The position numbers were made by a program, and so were the translations under genes. A stretch of 64,000 nucleotides of DNA, taken from positions 1-64,000 of the forward strand of contig NZ_JAKZAM010000018.1 of assembly GCF_022538055.1 (NCBI RefSeq). Reading direction: 5' to 3'. Numbering within the stretch: the first letter of the stretch is position 1; the number at the start of each line of letters is the position of its first letter. Origin of the DNA: Cognataquiflexum nitidum (GTDB lineage Bacteria > Bacteroidota > Bacteroidia > Cytophagales > Cyclobacteriaceae). A model generated the notes under the pieces. It did no database searches. It was not told the DNA's origin and saw nothing but the letters and a program-made list of their open reading frames with translations. Positions 1 to 7,879 of the stretch are shown here, in pieces.

Positions 1-50
1 ACACAGGCTAAACCCAAAAGCAGTTACCAATTAAAAAACTTGAATTCCGG

Positions 51-680
51 TTAATTAAATAGAACCTGAGTAGTTACCTTTCCGAAATTAAATCGCACTT
101 TATAATTGACATTGATAAATAAAGGAAAATCATTGTCTGCTCCATAAGCTGAAATACTGGCTGCATTTCTAACATTCGGATTTTTTGTTTTCCACTCAGC
201 TTCAAGTTCCATCATCAGGCCTATGCGCTGGTATTTATTGTGGAAAACAAACGAATTAGGGTTTTCAGGATCAGTGAAATTATCTTTGAAAAGAATTGAT
301 TGTCCACCCAACTGAAGGGATGGGCCGGCGGCAAAAGCCAATTTAAATCCGGAATCACGCTGGAGGATATCATATTTAAGCATGGGAGTTATAAAAATAC
401 CAGAAGATTGGTCCTTACTTTTTTGACCCGGGAAGACTTCCTTATTTTCCAGATTTCCGAGAGATTGATAAAATGAAATTCCTGCATTTAGGGAAGTTCT
501 TTTCCCTAACCTATAATTGATCTGATTGGTCATATTCAAACCCCAAAGCATGTTGCTTCTATCAACAGAAAAGCCGCCTCCGATCGAGTATTGTATTTTC
601 GGATTTTCTACCTGGGCTAAAGAGACTGTGGGTGCAAAACCCAAAAAGAAAAGGAGAAGAAATAATTGGTTTGTTTTCAT
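51..680 (-). CDS. Outer-membrane beta-barrel family protein
   Basis: This 209-residue protein has a clear Sec signal peptide (hydrophobic residues 4-22, then SLAQ before VENP). The rest alternates polar and hydrophobic residues, as in short transmembrane beta strands, with recurrent aromatic and glycine residues (for example YSIGGGFSVD near residue 31 and YKVRFNFGKV near the C terminus). This is typical of the small outer-membrane beta-barrel (porin-like or OmpW/PorT-like) proteins common in Bacteroidota. No enzymatic motif is visible and the cargo or role is unknown. It lies downstream of the sigma/FecR/TonB-receptor/DUF4249 operon on the same strand, but a 361-bp gap separates it, so co-transcription is uncertain. 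Confidence 0.6.
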   Translation of the reverse strand: MKTNQLFLLLFFLGFAPTVSLAQVENPKIQYSIGGGFSVDRSNMLWGLNMTNQINYRLGKRTSLNAGISFYQSLGNLENKEVFPGQKSKDQSSGIFITPMLKYDILQRDSGFKLAFAAGPSLQLGGQSILFKDNFTDPENPNSFVFHNKYQRIGLMMELEAEWKTKNPNVRNAASISAYGADNDFPLFINVNYKVRFNFGKVTTQVLFN

Positions 681-1041
681 GTTAAAAGAATTTTAAAGTT
701 TGTATTTCAAATGTCAGAAAACTTTTTTTTTTCCGAAAAACTAGTTTTAGATTTTTTAACTAAACGTTTGTTAAATAAGTTGATTTAAAACCAATGTTAC
801 CGGGCTGTTTATGTTCTCTTCCCAAATTTTAGGGTTAGGGTTTGTTGGGTTTCTTAAGTTTACCACCAATAAGAACCTATTAAGGTGTCCCGGTTATATA
901 TTGGATCTTTAGTGCCGACCTAGGCCAAGGCAAAAAGAAATCTCTCCAATTCACATCACTCTAACCTCAGTGGGTAGTTAATCGTAAATCAAAAATCGCA
1001 AATGATTAAAGTCAGATCAATTTAATAGAAGTATTCATCCT
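681..1041. other. Intergenic region without a recognisable gene
   Basis: These 361 bp between the beta-barrel gene and the DUF4249 gene are AT-rich, with a run of ten or more T near 724-735. I see no plausible coding region, tRNA or strong terminator hairpin. Confidence 0.5.
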
Positions 1042-1959
1042 CTATCTCAAATCCAACCATCCTGATTTTCTGGCTGTGTGGGCGGAGAAGTTACCCAAGC
1101 CACCTTGCACATTGTTAGGAATCCTAATTGAGGTAACAAACGGGTAGTCACCATAATATTTTTGCTGGATTACAGCGACATAATAGTCATAGTAGCTTTT
1201 GCTGATGGTCCGTATTTCTGCACTTAATTCATATTGAGTATCGGGTAAGAAGATAACCGATAAATATTCCAACACGATGATTCGCTTGTTGCTTTTTGAT
1301 CCAAATACGTCGGGATTATACATAATCCCTGAATTTAGTCCTCCTTCGAAGGCCACGCCATTGTTATCGACATTTAACAATCCTTCGTTGTCCAACACCA
1401 CCTTGACTTGTTGAACGTCATCAAATCCCTTTGTCCTGACAAAAAACAGTAAATGGAAGTAATTTTTTTCATCCAAAAGCTCTAAATCCACTTCTACAGC
1501 GATTAGGCCATTGACCCTGTCGATGGAGAGGATTCGGAATGTGGGTGCCTCTGCTGCATTCTCAGGGACCCGATCCGTGGTTTCCACAGCAGGGTATCCG
1601 GCAGCATTGACTTTAAGCGAATAGGACTTACCTGCCTCAGGCACGGACTCAAATGCAAAAAAGGCCCTGAAAGTTTCTGAAGGTTGGAACGTACCTTCTT
1701 CCAACTTTCTGTTTCCTTCCCAAAGTTCTACTCTGGCATCCGGAATATTCTGCAAGGCTGACATGGTAGTGGTAAATTGGATGTTATTGGTCACAGATAT
1801 CAACAATGGTACATCAGGGCTGATATGACCATTGACTACCAATTTCTTTTGGAAATCAATAATTTCAATTGGGGAAGGAGACTGAGATAGACAGGAACTG
1901 GTCGCATAAAGCAACCCTAGGGCTGCTAAATTTCGGATGACATTAGAAGAATATTCCAT
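1042..1959 (-). CDS. DUF4249 family lipoprotein
   Basis: This 305-residue protein starts with a lipoprotein-type signal (hydrophobic segment, then LYATSSC with the lipidation cysteine near residue 23). The following layout (VVNGHISPDVPLLISVTNN, an early beta-sandwich with an ARVELWEG strand, then a C-terminal half with conserved aromatic residues) matches DUF4249 proteins. These are routinely encoded directly after FecA/SusC-like TonB-dependent receptors in Bacteroidota. Its start overlaps the end of the receptor gene by 17 bp, so the two are translationally linked. By context it is probably a surface or periplasmic partner of the receptor; the ligand is unknown. The family call rests on sequence style and gene context. 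Confidence 0.7.
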   Translation of the reverse strand: MEYSSNVIRNLAALGLLYATSSCLSQSPSPIEIIDFQKKLVVNGHISPDVPLLISVTNNIQFTTTMSALQNIPDARVELWEGNRKLEEGTFQPSETFRAFFAFESVPEAGKSYSLKVNAAGYPAVETTDRVPENAAEAPTFRILSIDRVNGLIAVEVDLELLDEKNYFHLLFFVRTKGFDDVQQVKVVLDNEGLLNVDNNGVAFEGGLNSGIMYNPDVFGSKSNKRIIVLEYLSVIFLPDTQYELSAEIRTISKSYYDYYVAVIQQKYYGDYPFVTSIRIPNNVQGGLGNFSAHTARKSGWLDLR

Positions 1960-4558
1960 AAGAAAAACCGGGGATAAGTGGAAATAAGGGATTGTCTATA
2001 AGTAGAATGGATCCATCAGATGCTGCTCCAGGATCTTGGGATAGGAAGAAGGTATTTTGACGATTGTATAGATTGTACACACTGACTGAAAAGCGGTGTC
2101 CACCCCAGGAGGTTGTTTTTTCGTAATTGGCAGAAATATCCAATCTATGATAGGGCTTGAAGCGATAAGCATTTCGGGTACTGTATTCAATGAGGTCTGC
2201 ATTGGGAGTAGTCCTATCGCCTGGAATCACTACATTTTCAACAAAGGTCGATACAGGCAATGTCACCGCCCTTCCTGTCAAGTAAATCCAAGTGGCACTT
2301 AAATTCCATCGTTTACCGACTTGCTGATTGATCAAGGCTGAAAAATCATGTCTTCTGTCGAAAATGAATGGGAATGGTTCCCCATTATTGATTTCTTGGA
2401 AAATCCGATCCGATTTTGACCAAGTGTAGGATATCCAACCCTGCGTTTTCCCTACCTGCTTTTGAAGCATCATTTCCACCCCTTTGGCCAATCCATCCCC
2501 GGTGGTCACCTTTTCATTGGTGCTTCCCGTATTCATAAAAAATGTCACCCCATCTTTGAAATCCAAGAGGCCTTCCATTTTCTTATGGAAGCCTTCTACC
2601 GTAAAATCAAGCCCTCTGGAAAACGTTTTGGTATACCCCAATGACCACTGATTGGCATTTTGTGGGCCTATCTCTGGACTAGAACCTAGCCAAAGATCAG
2701 TTGGCAGCCCGATACCGCTATTGGTCAGCAGGTGGAGGTATTGGGTCATTTTTGCAAACCCTCCTTTGATGGCGTTTGATTCATTGATTGCCCATCTAAA
2801 GGAAGCCCTGGGCTGAATGGAAGGATAACTTACCCCACCCGACCAAAAATTACTGGCATGGATACCGACATTGACGCCCAACTGTCGATTGATCGTTATC
2901 TCGTCTTCCACAAAAACAAACCCTTCCCATGCATTATTCTCTTCCTTTAAGCTGGAAGAATCCTCCTCCCGTTGGTTGTTGCGGGTGATGGAGAAGTTGG
3001 ACTGAAACTGATTTACAAATCGATGTCTGAGTAGAAGTCCGCCAAATTTCACAAAGTGGGTTGGATTTGGGAAATAGCTGAAATCAATTTTACCCCCAAA
3101 ATCCCGGATGGAGGACTGTTGGTCAAAAAAGTCCTCACTGAAAATCCGGCCGCTGCCTGATCTGATTTCTACATTGTTATCCGAAACGGTATTCAACTGA
3201 TACCTGCTTGTAAAAAGATTGACATTGGAAAAAAGGGTTGGTTGAAAGACATGGTTCCATCGTAAAGAGGCCACCTGATTACCCCATCCAAGTTTGACAT
3301 CTTGTTCACTTTCTACCCTTGAGTTTCCGAAGGAGCTTGTCCTTTTTGTATTGTCCCTGTAGCGGTCATTTCCCTGATAAATGCTCAGGTAGATTCGGTC
3401 CTTGGCAGAAATGGTATAGTTGACCTTGGCATTGATATCGTAGAAGGAATAATTACTTTGGCCTCCGCTAGCACCATTTCCGATTTTTTGCCTTCTGGTA
3501 ATAGGAACCAAAATGGGATCCAAAAAGCTTCTCCGGGCCGAAACCATAAAGGTCATTTTCTCCCCCGCCATCGGCCCTTCCAAAATGAACTTCGAGGCAA
3601 AAGTGCTGAGTCCGACATTTCCCGAAATCCTTTCCTTACTGCCTTCTTTCATGCTGATGTCCAAGACTGAGGAAAGCCTTCCTCCATATCGGGCCGGAAA
3701 AGCTCCTTTGGTCAAATCCATGTTTTGGATCGCATCGGCATTGAAGACCGAGAGAAAACCAAAAAGATGGGAGACATTGTACATGGGCACGCCGTCCAAG
3801 AGGATCAGATTTTGATCCTGAGAACCTCCACGTACATTGAATCCCGAAGTGCCCTCGGTACCAAACTGTACGCCTGGAAGCAGTTGAAGAATCCGTAGCG
3901 GGTCGACCTCTCCGCCGATTGCAGGCAGCTTTCGGACCAAGGCCATATTTACCTTGAAGGTGCTCATCTGAATTTCCTCCACCTTGTCTTCCACCGAGAC
4001 TACAGAAACCTCGTCCAATAGCACATTGGCAATTTGAAGCTGGAAATTCCGTGCGATGTCCTGGAATAAAGCAACCTCTTCGGTCAGGGTCTGAAAACCC
4101 ATATAAGAAATCTTTACCTTGTAGTTGCCCTGTGGAATGGATAATGCGAAGTACCCATATTCATTGGTGGTAATTCCAATTCCTGTACCCAAGACCTGAA
4201 TGTTGGCACCGATGAGCTTTTCTCCATCACCCTGATTGGTCACATAGCCGCTAAGGATTCTTCGTGCGGAAGCGGCAGGTGACAATAAGATCAGATTCCC
4301 CTGAATCTTATACTCCAATTGTAGGGTAGCTGTCCAAAAATCAAGGATTTCTTCAAGTTTAGCTTCCTCAAAATTTAATTCCACAACCTTTCCTTTTGGG
4401 AGGATTTGGCTTTGGTAGACAAACCGAAAAGGAGTCTGCTGCTCGATACTTTCGATGAGTTGCTCGGAGGAATAGGTTCCATTCAAACTTATCCGTTCCT
4501 GCGCTTTGGCCCAAAAAGACAAAAAACAGAGGAGAAAAATCAAGAATAACTTTACCAT
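1943..4558 (-). CDS. TonB-dependent receptor with STN and carboxypeptidase-regulatory-like domains
   Basis: This 871-residue outer-membrane receptor has a signal peptide (residues 1-20), an STN-like domain at about 22-92 (QTPFRFVYQS), a CarboxypepD_reg-like beta sandwich at about 103-185 (SGYVTNQGDGEKLIGANIQV), a plug at about 205-310 (FNVRGGSQDQNLILLDGVPM) and a 22-strand-type barrel to the end. The STN domain is the part that contacts FecR in FecA-type signalling, which fits the upstream fecR-like and sigma genes. It overlaps the FecR gene by 7 bp and the DUF4249 gene by 17 bp, so the four genes look like one operon that senses and imports a TonB substrate. The substrate cannot be read from the sequence; siderophore or oligomer import are both possible. 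Confidence 0.9.
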   Translation of the reverse strand: MVKLFLIFLLCFLSFWAKAQERISLNGTYSSEQLIESIEQQTPFRFVYQSQILPKGKVVELNFEEAKLEEILDFWTATLQLEYKIQGNLILLSPAASARRILSGYVTNQGDGEKLIGANIQVLGTGIGITTNEYGYFALSIPQGNYKVKISYMGFQTLTEEVALFQDIARNFQLQIANVLLDEVSVVSVEDKVEEIQMSTFKVNMALVRKLPAIGGEVDPLRILQLLPGVQFGTEGTSGFNVRGGSQDQNLILLDGVPMYNVSHLFGFLSVFNADAIQNMDLTKGAFPARYGGRLSSVLDISMKEGSKERISGNVGLSTFASKFILEGPMAGEKMTFMVSARRSFLDPILVPITRRQKIGNGASGGQSNYSFYDINAKVNYTISAKDRIYLSIYQGNDRYRDNTKRTSSFGNSRVESEQDVKLGWGNQVASLRWNHVFQPTLFSNVNLFTSRYQLNTVSDNNVEIRSGSGRIFSEDFFDQQSSIRDFGGKIDFSYFPNPTHFVKFGGLLLRHRFVNQFQSNFSITRNNQREEDSSSLKEENNAWEGFVFVEDEITINRQLGVNVGIHASNFWSGGVSYPSIQPRASFRWAINESNAIKGGFAKMTQYLHLLTNSGIGLPTDLWLGSSPEIGPQNANQWSLGYTKTFSRGLDFTVEGFHKKMEGLLDFKDGVTFFMNTGSTNEKVTTGDGLAKGVEMMLQKQVGKTQGWISYTWSKSDRIFQEINNGEPFPFIFDRRHDFSALINQQVGKRWNLSATWIYLTGRAVTLPVSTFVENVVIPGDRTTPNADLIEYSTRNAYRFKPYHRLDISANYEKTTSWGGHRFSVSVYNLYNRQNTFFLSQDPGAASDGSILLIDNPLFPLIPGFSYGIFF

Positions 4559-5520
4559 GAGCCACCTCCCGTTTCACAATTTCCACCTTGCATGACCACA
4601 CCTGATTGGGAGGATTGCTGCAGTTCGCTTCCGAAGGTCATGGCAACAGCCTGCACCATCTCATCGGGAGTCAATCCTTCAAACTTGGCCGTGAGTCCAC
4701 AGCCCATCAAAGAAGTAGCCGAGACCTTTACCTCAATGCCAAAATTATATGCCATGTCGGCGACAAACTGAGACAAAGGCGCATTGTCATACTTCAGTTC
4801 TCCTGTCCACCAAGCAAGGTCATTGGCGCTTTTTTCCTTTTCTATGAACTGATCGCCCAAAATGGTCAGTGACATGTCCTTTGTCAGTATCCTGCTTTGA
4901 CCTGAAGGGAGACCAAATTCAACTTTCCCGGAGAAAACAGAAACGGTGGCTTCTTCCGTCTGAGGCGTTTGGACCAAAAAGGATGTCCCCAAAACCTTAA
5001 CAAAATGGGATTCGGTTTGGACCAAAAATGGTTTTTCCTCATTTCTTTTTACTTCAAAAAATGCGTCGCCTTGCAAAACGACCGTTCGCTCATCCACCAA
5101 ATAGGTATTGGAAACTTTCAATTCGGCCCCCTCTTTCAATACCACGCGGGAACTATCGGACAGCCAAATTTCCAAAGGCCCGTTGTTCGCGATGTAATGT
5201 TCCTGCTTGGATGAAGTCGAAAGCCAAATGGATACAGAAATCGTCAGGAAGATGGCAGCGGCAGCAGCATATTTGAAAAAGGCAGGAATAGCAAAAGTCT
5301 TCTTTTCCCCGATTTCAGCTTCAATTCCTGACCAAATCCTTTCCCGGTCAGGTAGAGGCATCCTGGAAGCCAACTTTGCCGAATTTTGCCAAAGCAGTTG
5401 GTAGCTCTCCCATTTTTGGATATTCTCGGGACTTTTGTCAAGCCATTCATTCAAATCCTGAATATCATCCTGACTCGGTCTTTCGAGCCATCTTGCTAGC
5501 TGTTCGTCTGTAGGTTCCAT
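4552..5520 (-). CDS. FecR family anti-sigma factor
   Basis: This 322-residue single-pass inner-membrane regulator has an N-terminal cytoplasmic segment of about 80 residues (LARWLERPSQDDIQDLNEWL) that would bind the sigma factor, one transmembrane helix at about 85-103 (KYAAAAAIFLTISVSIWL), a periplasmic FecR domain (WLSDSSRVVLKEGAEL; GDAFFEVKRNEEKPFLVQT) and a C-terminal DUF4974-like domain with the typical YDNAPLSQFVADMAYNFGI strand-helix. It lies between the ECF sigma gene (52-bp gap from the sigma stop) and the TonB receptor (7-bp overlap). Known family behaviour is to hold the sigma factor until the receptor STN domain signals substrate binding. Confidence 0.9.
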   Translation of the reverse strand: MEPTDEQLARWLERPSQDDIQDLNEWLDKSPENIQKWESYQLLWQNSAKLASRMPLPDRERIWSGIEAEIGEKKTFAIPAFFKYAAAAAIFLTISVSIWLSTSSKQEHYIANNGPLEIWLSDSSRVVLKEGAELKVSNTYLVDERTVVLQGDAFFEVKRNEEKPFLVQTESHFVKVLGTSFLVQTPQTEEATVSVFSGKVEFGLPSGQSRILTKDMSLTILGDQFIEKEKSANDLAWWTGELKYDNAPLSQFVADMAYNFGIEVKVSATSLMGCGLTAKFEGLTPDEMVQAVAMTFGSELQQSSQSGVVMQGGNCETGGGSW

Positions 5521-5572
5521 TAGTTGCTTCTTTCCCTATAAGTCGAGAAGTGGCTTCAAAACCCCCATCCTG

Positions 5573-6133
5573 CTAATGAAAAATTTGCAGCAATCCGAAA
5601 AATAGTTGTGGAAGGAGGTTTTTTCTTAAAATTTTGAGGGCTTTACCGATTTGGTTTTCTACCGTTTTTGGACTGATATCCAGAGTTTTGGCGATCTCGG
5701 CATGGCTCATTTGCTCATAGCGGCTGAGCTTGAAGATCACCTGACACCGATCGGGGAGTGCTGCAATTTCTTTATCAAGCAGCTGTAATATGATGTCTTC
5801 ATCTTTGGGATCTTCGACTTCGGCAATGATTCCCTCAGCATCAAGGTCTTCTGTAAATTTCAGGATATCCTTTCTTTTTCTTCGGTAGTCTATGGCTTTG
5901 AAGGTGGCGGATTTCAGTAGGTAACTGTTCCAATTTGCAATGGCGGGCAATTCAAATCTCCTTTGCCAAAGGCTCACAAAGATGTCCTGACACAGTTCTT
6001 CAGAAAGCTGAGAATTTCCCAAAAGGGAATATAATCTCCGATATACAAGAGAATAATGGCTGTCGAAAAAATCCCTGAAGGACTTTTCTTTCCCAAAGTC
6101 AGGGTTTTTTACTTTTTTGTCAAAAAAGGCCAT
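5573..6133 (-). CDS. RNA polymerase ECF sigma-70 factor (FecI-like)
   Basis: Region 2 is visible at about residues 20-85 (RDFFDSHYSLVYRRLYSLLG, CQDIFVSLWQRR, LKSATFKAIDYRRKR) and region 4 at about 110-175 (LPDRCQVIFKLSRYEQMSHA, AKTLDISPKTVENQIGKAL). These features and the 186-residue length fit the Bacteroidota sigma-70 family paired with FecR. I chose the ATG at 6133 because a GTG at 6163 adds ten residues unlike the family start; the GTG cannot be excluded. The gene heads the FecR/TonB-receptor operon. Its upstream region is directly the purU-tail hairpin array, so its promoter must lie in or next to that array. Confidence 0.88.
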   Translation of the reverse strand: MAFFDKKVKNPDFGKEKSFRDFFDSHYSLVYRRLYSLLGNSQLSEELCQDIFVSLWQRRFELPAIANWNSYLLKSATFKAIDYRRKRKDILKFTEDLDAEGIIAEVEDPKDEDIILQLLDKEIAALPDRCQVIFKLSRYEQMSHAEIAKTLDISPKTVENQIGKALKILRKNLLPQLFFGLLQIFH

Positions 6134-6547
6134 GTCAAGGTAGATATCTGACAAAACAGACACCTTTCCAACAAGGATTTATTTAAAATGTTTGGATATT
6201 TTCCTTTCAAGGTGGTATTCGATGGTTTTAAAAAACTTTTCCAAAGTTCAAAACTTTGGAAAAGGTCTCGTGTCCATTGGAAAAGGTCTTGTGTCCATTG
6301 GAAAAGGTCTTTTGTTCAAATGCCAATATTCTTTTGGGGTTATTTAAGAATTTAAAATCTTTTCCAAAGTTCAAAAACTTTGGAAAAGGTCTGCTTTCAA
6401 AAATAATAGAGAAATCATCTTTTACCGGGGCACCAATATGTTCTTTTCTTAAGGGGTATTTGATGGTTTTAAAAAACTTTTCCAAAGTTCAAAAACTTTT
6501 CCAAAGTTCAAAAACTTTTCCAAAGTTCAAAAACTTTGGAAAAGGTC

Positions 6548-6736
6548 TGCTTATCAATAAAATATAATCGTCTTGTTTCGGTACGCCAAAACTTTCCTTT
6601 CCAGGTGGTATCCAATAGATTTAAAAACTTTTCCAAAGTTCAAAAACTTTGGAAAAGGTCTACTTATCAATAAAATATAATCGTCTTGTTTCGGTACGCC
6701 AAAACTTTCCTTTCCAAGTGGTATCCAATAGATTTA
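6548..6736 (-). pseudogene. Two displaced copies of the purU C-terminal coding segment
   Basis: Reading on the minus strand, each copy encodes SIGYHLERKVLAYRNKTIIF-Y followed by TGA, matching the authentic purU end (KAIKYHLERKVLAYRN and on). Copy one (from 6548) matches the real gene end over about 56 nt with a single mismatch, which is synonymous (GCG for GCT, alanine). The second copy (from 6661) differs from the first at two positions. The homology stops about 22 codons before the stop codon, where the copies run into the AT-rich hairpin flank. They have no start or enzyme body of their own. Confidence 0.85.
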
Positions 6737-6956
6737 AAAACTTTTCCAAAGTTCAAAAACTTTGGAAAAGGTCTGCTTTCAAAAATAATAGAGAAATCAT
6801 CTTTTACCGGGGCACCAATATGTTCTTTTCTTAAGGGGTATTTGATGGTTTTAAAAAACTTTTCCAAAGTTCAAAAACTTTGGAAAAGGTCTCGTGTCCA
6901 TTGGAAAAGGTCTTGTGTCCAAATGCCAATATTCTTTTGGGGTTATTTAAGAATTT

Positions 6957-6991
6957 AAAAACTTTTCCAAAGTTCAAAAACTTTGGAAAAG
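6957..6991 (-). terminator. Hairpin directly after the purU stop codon
   Basis: A 12-bp perfect stem with a 6-nt loop begins about 9 nt after the purU stop codon and is followed on the minus strand by five T. It resembles a Rho-independent terminator, although the stem is AT-rich. It is the purU-proximal member of the hairpin array. Confidence 0.6.
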
Positions 6992-7000
6992 GTCTGCTTA

Positions 7001-7855
7001 TCAATAAAATATAATCGTCTTGTTTCGGTAAGCCAAAACTTTCCTTTCCAGGTGGTATTTGATGGCTTTGGAAAGAACCACTTTTTCTACATCCTGACCG
7101 ATCTGCACCAAGTCAGCCGGGGAGTTATGGTGACGTACACGGGCTACCTCCTGTTCGATTATCGGACCTGCATCCAATTCTTCGGTGACATAGTGTGCTG
7201 TGGCCCCAATGATTTTGACCCCACGCTCGTAGGCCGCATGGTAAGGCTTAGCACCGACAAAAGCCGGCAAGAATGAATGGTGGATATTGATGATTTTGTT
7301 GGGGTAATTTCGGATAAAATCCTCGCTTAAGATCTGCATGTACCGGGCCAAAACCACAAAATCAGTTCGGTATTGATTCAGCAATTCCAACTGCTTTTCT
7401 TCCACATCCATCCTGTTTGCCTTGTCTACTGCAAAATAATGGAAAGGAATGCCAAAAGCTTCCACCACCTTTTTGTGGTCAGCGTGGTTGGATATCACTA
7501 CTGGTATTTCTACATCAAACTGGCCTGAATAATGCCTACTCAAAATATCTATCAAACAATGAGAAAGCTTGGATACAAAAACTGCCATCCTTGGCTTTCG
7601 GTAGTTGAAAAACAACTCAAATTCCATATCGAATTTCTTCCCGACTTTGGCTTCAAAAATCGGTTCGATTTCTTCTCTTTTCAGTCCAAAGGTTTCCAAT
7701 TCCCAGGATACCCTCATAAAAAACATCCCGACTTCACCGTCCACATGTTGGTCTATCTCAAGGATATTTCCCTGATAGGAGTATAAAAATTCAGAAACGC
7801 TTGCTACGATGCCTTTCTGATCTTTGCATTGAATTATCAAAATTGCTTTTTTCAT
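7001..7855 (-). CDS. purU: Formyltetrahydrofolate deformylase
   Basis: PurU hydrolyses 10-formyl-THF to THF and formate, supplying formate for purine synthesis and balancing one-carbon pools in the cytoplasm. The 284-residue protein has an N-terminal ACT regulatory domain (about 3-80, LIIQCKDQKGIVASVSEFLY) and a formyltransferase-fold domain (about 88-275). The catalytic triad typical of the fold is visible as N190, H192 (NIHHSFLPAF) and D228 (ELDAGPII). The length is normal and the C terminus (HLERKVLAYRNKTIIFY) is the usual one for the family. The 3' end is followed by the array of hairpins and duplicated gene ends. The SNF2 helicase gene lies 24 bp upstream on the same strand. Confidence 0.95.
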   Translation of the reverse strand: MKKAILIIQCKDQKGIVASVSEFLYSYQGNILEIDQHVDGEVGMFFMRVSWELETFGLKREEIEPIFEAKVGKKFDMEFELFFNYRKPRMAVFVSKLSHCLIDILSRHYSGQFDVEIPVVISNHADHKKVVEAFGIPFHYFAVDKANRMDVEEKQLELLNQYRTDFVVLARYMQILSEDFIRNYPNKIINIHHSFLPAFVGAKPYHAAYERGVKIIGATAHYVTEELDAGPIIEQEVARVRHHNSPADLVQIGQDVEKVVLSKAIKYHLERKVLAYRNKTIIFY

Positions 7856-7879
7856 TTTTTTGCGAGTGTGTGTGGTTTA

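Larger units (their letters stand above)
6178..6995 (-). repeat. Array of seven hairpins alternating with purU 3'-end-like segments
   Basis: Seven near-identical inverted repeats (arms CTTTTCCAAAGT and ACTTTGGAAAAG, 5-6 nt loop) lie at 6236-6264, 6359-6388, 6477-6544 (three left arms spaced 19 bp), 6628-6657, 6741-6770, 6859-6888 and 6962-6991. On the minus strand most are followed by a T-rich run, so they look like terminators for transcription coming from purU. Between them lie 50-90 bp segments in the same orientation. Segments 6545-6627 and 6658-6740 are near copies of the purU 3' end. Segments 6389-6476 and 6771-6858 are identical to each other and encode a different tail (KTIKYPLRKEHIG...FSIIF). 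Segments 6309-6358 and about 6910-6961 encode a third (NPKRILAF). Segment 6178-6230 encodes EYHLERKISKHFK then a stop. Two 21-bp direct repeats fill 6269-6310. No integrase or transposase is nearby. Confidence 0.9.

Noticed and set aside
6178..6995. CRISPR-like array of repeats and spacers
   Set aside because: Spacers are not unique, several are identical or encode purU tails, repeats are 30-bp perfect palindromes, and no cas genes are nearby.
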